Of a stretch of DNA of 64,000 nt, positions 57,929 through 64,000 are shown one piece after another (position 1 is the first letter of the stretch; each line of letters begins with the position of its first letter). The notes below the pieces were generated by a model. That model was not told the origin of the DNA. It saw nothing but the letters and a program-made list of their open reading frames with translations, and did no database searches. Made by a program: the position numbers and the translations under genes. The stretch covers positions 346,308-410,307 of the forward strand of contig WTPW01000195.1 in NCBI GenBank assembly GCA_009809945.1, written 5' to 3'. The DNA comes from Gigaspora margarita. Taxonomy: Eukaryota > Glomeromycota > Glomeromycetes > Diversisporales > Gigasporaceae.

Positions 57929-58711
57929 GGTAGACTGCCCTATTTCCACAAACTTTTTTTTGCTACATACAAAATTTTTTAAAAAATAAATATCTTTTTA
58001 TAAAATTATGTATATATAATCTATAACTAATTTATTATTTAAATATATAAAAATTAAACCAACTATATATGTATAATTTTTTTTTAGTTAATAAAAAAAA
58101 TATCCTATAAATTTTATAAAAATTTAAAGGTGCGACCTATTTCCACAAATAGTAAAACAGATTTTGATCCATTGACCCATTTTGAATGATTTAACTACCA
58201 AAATATTCACCTCAATAAGACGATTCCAATGAGCCTAAAATCATCAAAATCCAATCACAGGATCCCAAGATCGTTCAACTTTTTTATAATAATATTTTTA
58301 TTATTTTAAAGCTATAAAACACTATTAAAATCACTATTAAAATCACACAAAAGTTGAACGATCTCAGGATCCTGTGATTGGATTTTAATGATTTTGAGCT
58401 TGTCAGAATCGTCTCATTGAGACGAACATTTTGGTAGTTAAATCACTCAAAACGGATAAGTAGATCAAAAGTTATTAGCAATTCTATAAATTAGTTTATG
58501 TATTAAAATAACTAAATTGGAAACAAACCTTTAGATAATCTTAAAATTCTGTAATCAAATTTTAGCAGTTATGGGCTTGTTTAAAATGTTTAACTAAGGT
58601 AATTATTTTAATAGTAAAATTACCCCAAATAAAGCTAGTGAATTAAAAGATATTTACTGTTCTTTACTGTTTGTGGAAATAGGGTAGTTTGTGGAAATAG
58701 GGCAGACCACC
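57929..58711. mobile_element. Foldback element with CTGCCCTATTTCCACAAAC ends
   Basis: GGTAGACTGCCCTATTTCCA and, inverted, GGTGGTCTGCCCTATTTCCA. The same ATTTCCACAAA word appears again near 58135 and 58675. A long inner hairpin pairs TGGATTTTRATGATTTTRRGC and GATCCTGTGATTGG with their complements (58160-58450). TAA/TTA borders extend the palindrome. Non-coding. Confidence 0.75.
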
Positions 58712-58733
58712 TTATGTTTACAAAAATAAACTA

Positions 58734-59230
58734 CATGCTTCCTTCTTGTTTAAATCCAAAAATGTAAAAACGCCTTTGATCCAAAAATAAGCTACCCCAT
58801 GATCGATAATAGTCGCTATATAGTAAAGTCAAAAGTTTACTATTCAAATCGATTAAAGTCACTTATATAAACTTGTTCGGAAGACAAAATACGCATATCT
58901 TAAAAATTTCATCAAAATCTGAGAACTTTTTATTATTTGACTTTTAATTTTTATGCTCAATAGTAAAATTAAATTTTATTACAAAAATATATTTGTTGAA
59001 CTTAAAAATTAAAAGTTTAATAATAAAAGATGCTTCAATATTGATAAAATTTTAGCATATATGTATTTTTATCTTCCAAATAAGTTTACCTAAGCAATAA
59101 TAGTTAATTTAAATAGTAGAATTTGGTCTTTACTATGTAACGACTATTTGCAATTGACCAAAAATCTACCTCCAGATTTTTTGTATCCAAAAAACGTCCA
59201 AAAAAGGTAGCTTATTTTGGAAACATATGG
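58734..59230. mobile_element. TA-flanked MITE (AATAAGCTA family)
   Basis: The right end is TAGCTTATTTTGGAAACATATGG-like, followed by TA. The left end is more diverged (TA-CATGCTTCC) but has AAAATAAGCTACCCCATGAT inside, and the arms with TATAGTAAAGTC and GAACTTTTTATTATTTGACT match the copy at 1130. Confidence 0.6.
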
Positions 59231-59232
59231 TA

Positions 59233-59799
59233 TGCTTATTGCTTTTTTTATTTTATTTATTTATTTTTTATTTTTTTGTTTTTTTTCTCACAAAAAACTT
59301 TCTGCACAAGATTATATGTGTGTGAATTTTTTTTTAATATATCTGTACAAAAAGCTTATTAGTGATCGCAAATAATCACTACATAACAATGTCCAAATTT
59401 TACTATATAAATCGATTATATGTGCTTAAATAAACATGTGCATAATATAAACATGCATATTCTCTGAAATTTTCATACAAATCAGAGAACTTTTTATTAT
59501 TTAACTTGTAATTTTTATTTTCGGTGTATATATTTTTTAAAAAATTTTTAATTTTTTGATGAACATAAAAATTAAAACTCAAATAATAAAAAGTTCTCCA
59601 ATTTGTATGAAAATTTTAAAACATATGTATTTTGATCTTCCGAACAAGTTTACTTAAGTGATTATAACTGATTTGTATAGTAAAATTTGGACTTTACTAT
59701 ATAGTAACTATGATTGACTTATTTTTGAATAAAACAAGTTTTTAGATTTTTTGGTTAAAACAAAAGGGTAGTTTATTTTCGGAATAGGAATATATATGG
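59233..59799. mobile_element. TA-flanked MITE (AATAAGCTA family), adjacent copy
   Basis: Right end TTTTCGGAATAGGAATATAT then ATGG and TA. Arms GAGAACTTTTTATTATTTAA and AATAATAAAAAGTTCTCCAA pair. The left end is degraded into T-rich sequence, so the left boundary is approximate. Confidence 0.5.
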
Positions 59800-59959
59800 T
59801 ATATAAACTCAGATCTAAAATTGTATAATTTATAGTAAAATTTGAACTTATATGATAATTTTGTATAAAGCTTTTAATAAAATTAAGTGTATAAAGTTAT
59901 ATTAAAATTTTGAGTCTGGATCTGAGTTATATATGTATTCTTCGGGGTTCTAATAGGGT

Positions 59960-60430
59960 AGTGGACAACAACACTTCATGAGAGAGTTCTGTATTATGAG
60001 TTTTCTTTGCCAGGTGCTGGGTATTAGGAGAGTAACAAAAATCAGGTGATTTTTTAGGGGGAAAGGGAGTAAAAAAAGTTGAAATTATATATAAGAACCT
60101 GACTATATATATATTATAGAAGAGGGAGGGGGGTAGGCCTCTGATAAAAAATAATTAGGTGATTAATGACACGGCCCTTATGGTATTGGAAATATGGAAG
60201 ATCTGTTTTCATTTGGTCCATGCTGTAGAACTTTTCCTTTTGTGTACTTTGGTGAAATGCTACCAACAAAGTCAGCAACAGTTTTTTGAATGAGTTTGGT
60301 ATGCCAAAGGCTGTTGTTCGATCTCTTTTTTTAGTGATTGTGAATTGGGTTGTTGGTAGGTTACCACTACTGGTACAGAATTAATTAATTATTTATGATA
60401 TGGGTTGCTGTGTTGGGTTGTATCAAAACT
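59960..60430 (-). other. LINE 5' flank
   Basis: Higher GC than the AT-rich surroundings, matching LINE body composition; the minus strand gives scattered coding-like text (LAKKTHNTELSHEVLL). The start of the LINE cannot be fixed more closely than about 60430, where AT-rich outer-element DNA begins. Confidence 0.4.
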
Positions 60431-61148
60431 TTTTGCTGTTTGTTTGTAAAATAATCAAATTTTAGTAAATTTTGCATTTTTTTATTATTTTGTAATTTTC
60501 TATTTTAATATATTTTTATAGTAACTAGAATTACTAAATATAGTAATATATAAACTTAATTTTTATTAAGTAAACTAGCAATTTTTTTAAAATAAAATTA
60601 TTTAGCATAACAAATTGTATATATTCTGAAAGTTTTATAAATTTTAAAAATTTTTTACTAAATTACTATATATAGTAATAAAATTATTATATTTAGTAAT
60701 TGTAATTTTAATTATACTAATATTTAAAAGTAATAACTAACTTAATATTTTTTAAAATTTTATAAAATTTGTAATTATAAATAATTTGTTATGCTGAATA
60801 ATTTTACTTAATTTTGAAATTTGTTAACTTAATAAAAAATTAACTTTTAATATATACATATTATTTTAATTATTTTGAAATTTGTTAGCTTATTAAAAAC
60901 ATTAACTTTTAATATATACATATTATTTTAATTATTTTTTAATATTATGATTTTTGTGATTGTATAACATTTATAAAATTAAATAATTTTAATTATTTTA
61001 AAAAGTACTACATAGAATTTTTTGATTTTTTTTTATTTAAAAGAAATAGATTTAATAAATTTGTATTTTTATTTTTAGCTTAATATTTTATAAATTTAGC
61101 TCTATATAAATTTTTAAAAAGTGTCTACAATATTATGGTAGACCACTG

Positions 61149-61486
61149 CAGTGTTGTACATGGACATTGTCCTGTCAATTTTACAGAAACATGGACAGTT
61201 CAGGATGGAATATCCAGGACATGTCTACAATAATGTCCCAGCATGATATTGTATGCAAACAATGCCTCACTGATTTTTAACTTTGTTCCTACTATGTCTG
61301 GAACATGTCTGCTGAGTAAAACCAATCAAATTGTGGAATTATAAAGACCCTTGGTTTGGGATACAAAGAATTTTATTTGCTGATGATTAGCCAAATGTCC
61401 AGTACAAAAAAAAATTCTGGGCAGACATGTTCTGGACGTTCTGTCCCAGACTGTCTACTGTCTGTGTTCATGTCCTATAACAACTG
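61149..61486. mobile_element. Non-autonomous hAT-like element, GGACATGTCC-motif interior
   Basis: Left end CAGTGTTGTACATGGACA; right end, inverted, CAGTTGTTATAGGACATGAA. Flanks GACCACTG and GGCCACTA match at 6 of 8. AGGACATGTCT, GGACATTGTCC and TCTGGACGTTCTGTCCC-like words fill it. It sits directly on the end of the outer TIR element. Confidence 0.75.
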
Positions 61487-61494
61487 GGCCACTA

Positions 61495-62675
61495 TATATA
61501 ATATTAAATAGTTTTTTGATTTTTATTTTTTTTACTCTTATTAAGATTAAAATAAACTTTTTGAAAATATTATATCAAAAATAACCTACTTTTTTTTTGT
61601 TAAATAACCTAATTGTTTAGAATTATATATATGTGATTTTTTTGATTTAAAAATATTAAGTTGAGTTTTGTTATTATTATAATCTACTATATATACTTGT
61701 TGTTTAATTTCTTTAATGTTCTATGTGAATTAATATTTACATCAAGATGACTATACATATGTTCTACAAAATAATCATTAAAATTTACTAAATGATTGGA
61801 CTAAACTTCAGCTAATAGATAATTTATATTATGCTAATAAAAATAATCAGAAAGAAAAACTAAAGGTGCTTTGTTATAATTTTTTCTTTTTCATCTTAGT
61901 GGAAATATCTATAATCTAAATATAGTTTCAATATATTGATCAAATGAACCTGATCTAAAAAGTATCCCTTAGTTTGTTATATAGTAAATTTTAAAATTTT
62001 AAATTTTTTAAATAAAACCTTAAATATTAATTTTAGCTATATACTTTCTAAGTAAAAAAAATATAATATTTCTGTTTTATCAACTTTATTATAAAATTTT
62101 TTTAAAATAATTAAAAAACTTTGGTATAATAAAAGTTAAAATTTTTTGTTTTGGAACTTTTATTATAGAATTTTTTCTTTAGGTTTTCTCAAATTTTATA
62201 TGTTCCTGTCTATAAAAAAATTTTCACTTCTAATACAAGTCATAATTTTTACAAGTAAATCATATAAAATGCAATAATAAAAGATTTCATCCTTTATATA
62301 AACTACAATATTGTATTAGAAACTATATTTTAAAACTATTATTTAAAGAATTCGCCAAGATATTGTAAATTATTTTTTTGGTTAAAAAATTTTTTTAAAA
62401 TTTAATATTTTTAGCTTGTAAGCAACATAAACTTTTTGTCTTATAATATAAATTTAAATAATTCAAAAATATAATTCTTGTTTTTAAATATTATAATATT
62501 AAATTTTATTTAAATATCTTAAATAATTAAAAAAAATAGATCAGAGGTATATTTATAGTAATTATATAGCCAAATTTGCCTGCAAACTATTACAAACTAA
62601 GGGATAGCATATATATTTGATATTGCAGATATTAAATTATCTAAAATATCTAATAGCATATGATATTCTACATCT
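61495..62675. other. AT-rich spacer
   Basis: No gene or defined repeat recognised. Confidence 0.45.
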
Positions 62676-62680
62676 TTATA

Positions 62681-62790
62681 CAGTTGTCCTCCTATATAAT
62701 CACACAGTGGGCACACACCAATATGGTGATTATAAAGAAGTATGAATGTATAAAGGTTATCTCTATATAAGCACAAATTATAATAAATGA
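62681..62790 (+). mobile_element. Solo pogo/Tigger-like end
   Basis: After TA (62679-62680) comes CAGTTGTCCTCCTATATAAT, then TCAC and repeats of TATATAAGCAC/GTGATTATAAAG. The form resembles pogo-type termini; the partner end was not found. Confidence 0.4.
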
Positions 62791-63029
62791 AAAAAAGTGA
62801 TTTAATAGAGGTATTTAAAAAATTTTTATATGATTGTAGAAAGTTGCTATATAGAAAAGTTACAATTTTACTAATTAAATCAACTTTTATGCTACAGCTA
62901 TATTAAAATTTTCATATAAATCGAATAACTTTTTATTAGTATAGTTTTTCATTTTATATATCTACAAATATAGCTAAAAATTTGTAATTTTTTTGTAGAA
63001 ATGTAAAATAAATGATGTATTAATGAAAT

Positions 63030-63330
63030 GTAAACTGATTTACATGAAAATTTTAGAGTAAATGTATTTTGTTCTCCTAAACAACGTTTATTATTGCATA
63101 AAAATCGATTTGCTTAGTATTATTTTGACTTTTATATATAGCAACGATCAATAATCATATATAACAATTTTTTAAAACTAATTTTAAAAAATTTTTATAT
63201 ACGATCATTGATCGTTGCTATATATAAAAGTCAAAATAATACTAAACAAACAGATTTTTATGCAATAATAAATATTGTTCAGAAGAACAAAATACATTTA
63301 CTCTAAAATTTTCATGTAAATCAGTTGACA
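63030..63330. repeat. Inverted repeat, ~135-bp arms
   Basis: ACTTTTATATATAGCAACGA and the outer TTTATGCAATAATAAA, AAATACATTTACTCTAAAAT arms pair around an AT-rich centre at about 63172. Similar words in 62830-62950 suggest it belongs to a larger degraded element related in layout to the AATAAGCTA MITEs. Confidence 0.65.
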
Positions 63331-63525
63331 ATTCATTAAGGGTATAGATATTTATCAGGTGATTTCCACCTCTTAAGAGGGTACCCCCACCTGATATGAA
63401 ACTAGCCAATCAAATTCAAGCAAATAATATCTATAGACTGGACCCAGTTTGGTTCAGATTTGGTTCGAAGTTTGCAAACTAGTTTGAGTTTGAATATGTT
63501 TGTATGTATTTTTTGATGCTAAACA

Positions 63526-63527
<2 letters not shown>

Positions 63528-63584
<57 letters not shown>

Positions 63585-64000
63585 CGGGAACTGGGAATTT
63601 TTTATTTAAGATATTAGGGCCGTTGGTATCCACTTAAGGGAATACCAGCATTTGTTACATTGATGAGAGTACAACTAGCCACACCTGCAACTTTTGGTTG
63701 CCTATTTAAGTAGCCACCCGAGGGTTCTACACTAGCTGCCATACCTGCAACCCGCATACCGGCATTGCCTATTTAAACCCTCTGGTCTCTGATCCGCCTG
63801 CCAACCCATCTTGTATCACCGGTACAGCCACCAGTTTCTAAGCCTAGAGTTCATACCAGATGCTAATCACTACCCTTAGGACTAATTTATCCTTGACGGA
63901 AAACTTGGTAGAGCAGTCCCTGTCCCACCCAGGTATTACCTACACTTCGGTAACTTATGCTACAGCTTTACCTATATACTTGCAGTCCAGGGGTTACCTA
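63528..64000 (-). mobile_element. tRNA-headed retroposon 3' part with 57-nt A tail (runs off the window)
   Basis: On the minus strand the body from 64000 to 63585 is homologous to 10130-11165 of the element at 9615 (shared AATACCTGGGTGGGA, CTGCTCTACCAAGTTTT, GGGTTGCAGGTATGG, GGCTAGTTGTA) and ends in an uninterrupted run of 57 A (63584-63528). It lacks the ~600-bp insertion of the other copy. The unbroken tail marks it as younger. Its head and 5' duplication lie beyond the window. Confidence 0.8.

Larger units (their letters stand above)
57745..59957. mobile_element. 2.2-kb TIR element nested in the LINE 5' region
   Basis: CCCCAAAGAATATATATAAT with ACTGAGATCCAG at the left is matched inversely at the right by CCCCGAAGAATACATATATA with ACTCAGATCCAG. 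LINE-like coding text continues on both sides (TELSHEVLLSTTLLEP beyond 59960; THSHYRRYTKK below 57745). Its interior consists of three further inverted-repeat elements, so its own content is small. No duplication fixed. Confidence 0.55.
50252..60430 (-). mobile_element. LINE (non-LTR) retrotransposon, decayed, with nested elements
   Basis: Read on the minus strand: 5' region and ORF1-like coding from about 60430 (interrupted by a TIR element at 57745-59957), ORF1 scraps 57750-55330, endonuclease 55300-54600, reverse transcriptase about 53860-52700, C-terminal region to 50524, and a poly(A) tract seen as T's at about 50252-50269. Order and motifs fit Glomeromycotina LINEs with an EEP endonuclease. 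Stops and frameshifts are abundant, and at least one AT-rich insertion lies at about 56690-57240. Without insertions it is about 7.5 kb. Confidence 0.8.
50130..61148. mobile_element. Outer TIR element (Tc1/mariner-like ends) split by the LINE
   Basis: 50130-50254 (CAGTGGCCTACCATAATATT, GTGGACACTTTTAAAAAATT, ATATAGAGCTAAATTTATAA...) is matched in inverse orientation by 61148-61020 over about 125 bases. TA precedes the left end, and TATA follows the right end once the adjoining hAT insertion is allowed for. The DNA left after removing the LINE is the 125 bp on the left and about 710 bp of AT-rich DNA (60435-61148), so the original was a MITE of roughly 0.85 kb. The span given includes all nested insertions. 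Confidence 0.55.

Overview
The window looks like gene-poor, very AT-rich nuclear DNA of an arbuscular mycorrhizal fungus (Glomeromycotina, Rhizophagus-like). This rests on style: an F-box/RNI-type leucine-rich-repeat protein with a 28-residue 'SEGGKALADALCKNTTL' repeat, a short-intron cytochrome P450, LINE and MULE remnants of the type common in these fungi, and a dense cover of small inverted-repeat transposons. No prokaryotic genes or operons are present. The species is inferred, not proven.

Only one intact protein gene is convincing: the F-box/LRR gene at 43578-45203 (+). A nine-exon cytochrome P450 at 22754-25219 (-) keeps every diagnostic P450 motif but carries two in-frame stops. A MULE-type transposase (11390-13380, -), a LINE (about 50252-60430, -), a second LINE fragment (2110-2960, -) and several unrecognised coding scraps are decayed.

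The rest is mobile and repetitive DNA, often nested. (i) At least eleven short elements have hAT-type ends (YAG-N-G-WT...) and 8-bp target duplications, five of them perfect. Their interiors are built from many degenerate copies of a short motif that also sits next to the element's own ends, and each element uses a different motif. (ii) TA-flanked MITEs sit inside the MULE gene, a palindromic tandem array, a hAT element and the LINE. (iii) A TTAA-flanked element is inserted in one arm of a 1.37-kb palindrome whose centre is an ambiguous base. (iv) Two tRNA-headed retroposons (9615-11176 with a perfect 14-bp duplication; 16068-16880) occur, and a further copy of the first family with a 57-nt A tail runs off the right edge.

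Layout: 0-5.2 kb nested hAT, TA element and a 2.2-kb TIR element; 6-8.3 kb palindromic array; 9.6-11.2 kb retroposon; 11.4-13.4 kb MULE; 13.6-14.9 kb palindrome; 16-21.6 kb retroposon and a ~120-bp satellite; 22.7-25.2 kb P450 pseudogene; 25.4-43.4 kb repeats with a decayed 11-residue-repeat coding region at 30.5-31.0 kb; 43.5-45.2 kb F-box/LRR gene; 48.3-49.6 kb GC-rich-motif hAT; 50.1-61.5 kb a nested stack (outer TIR element, LINE, inner TIR element, MITEs, hAT at the outer end); 61.5-64 kb AT-rich DNA, an inverted repeat and the edge retroposon.
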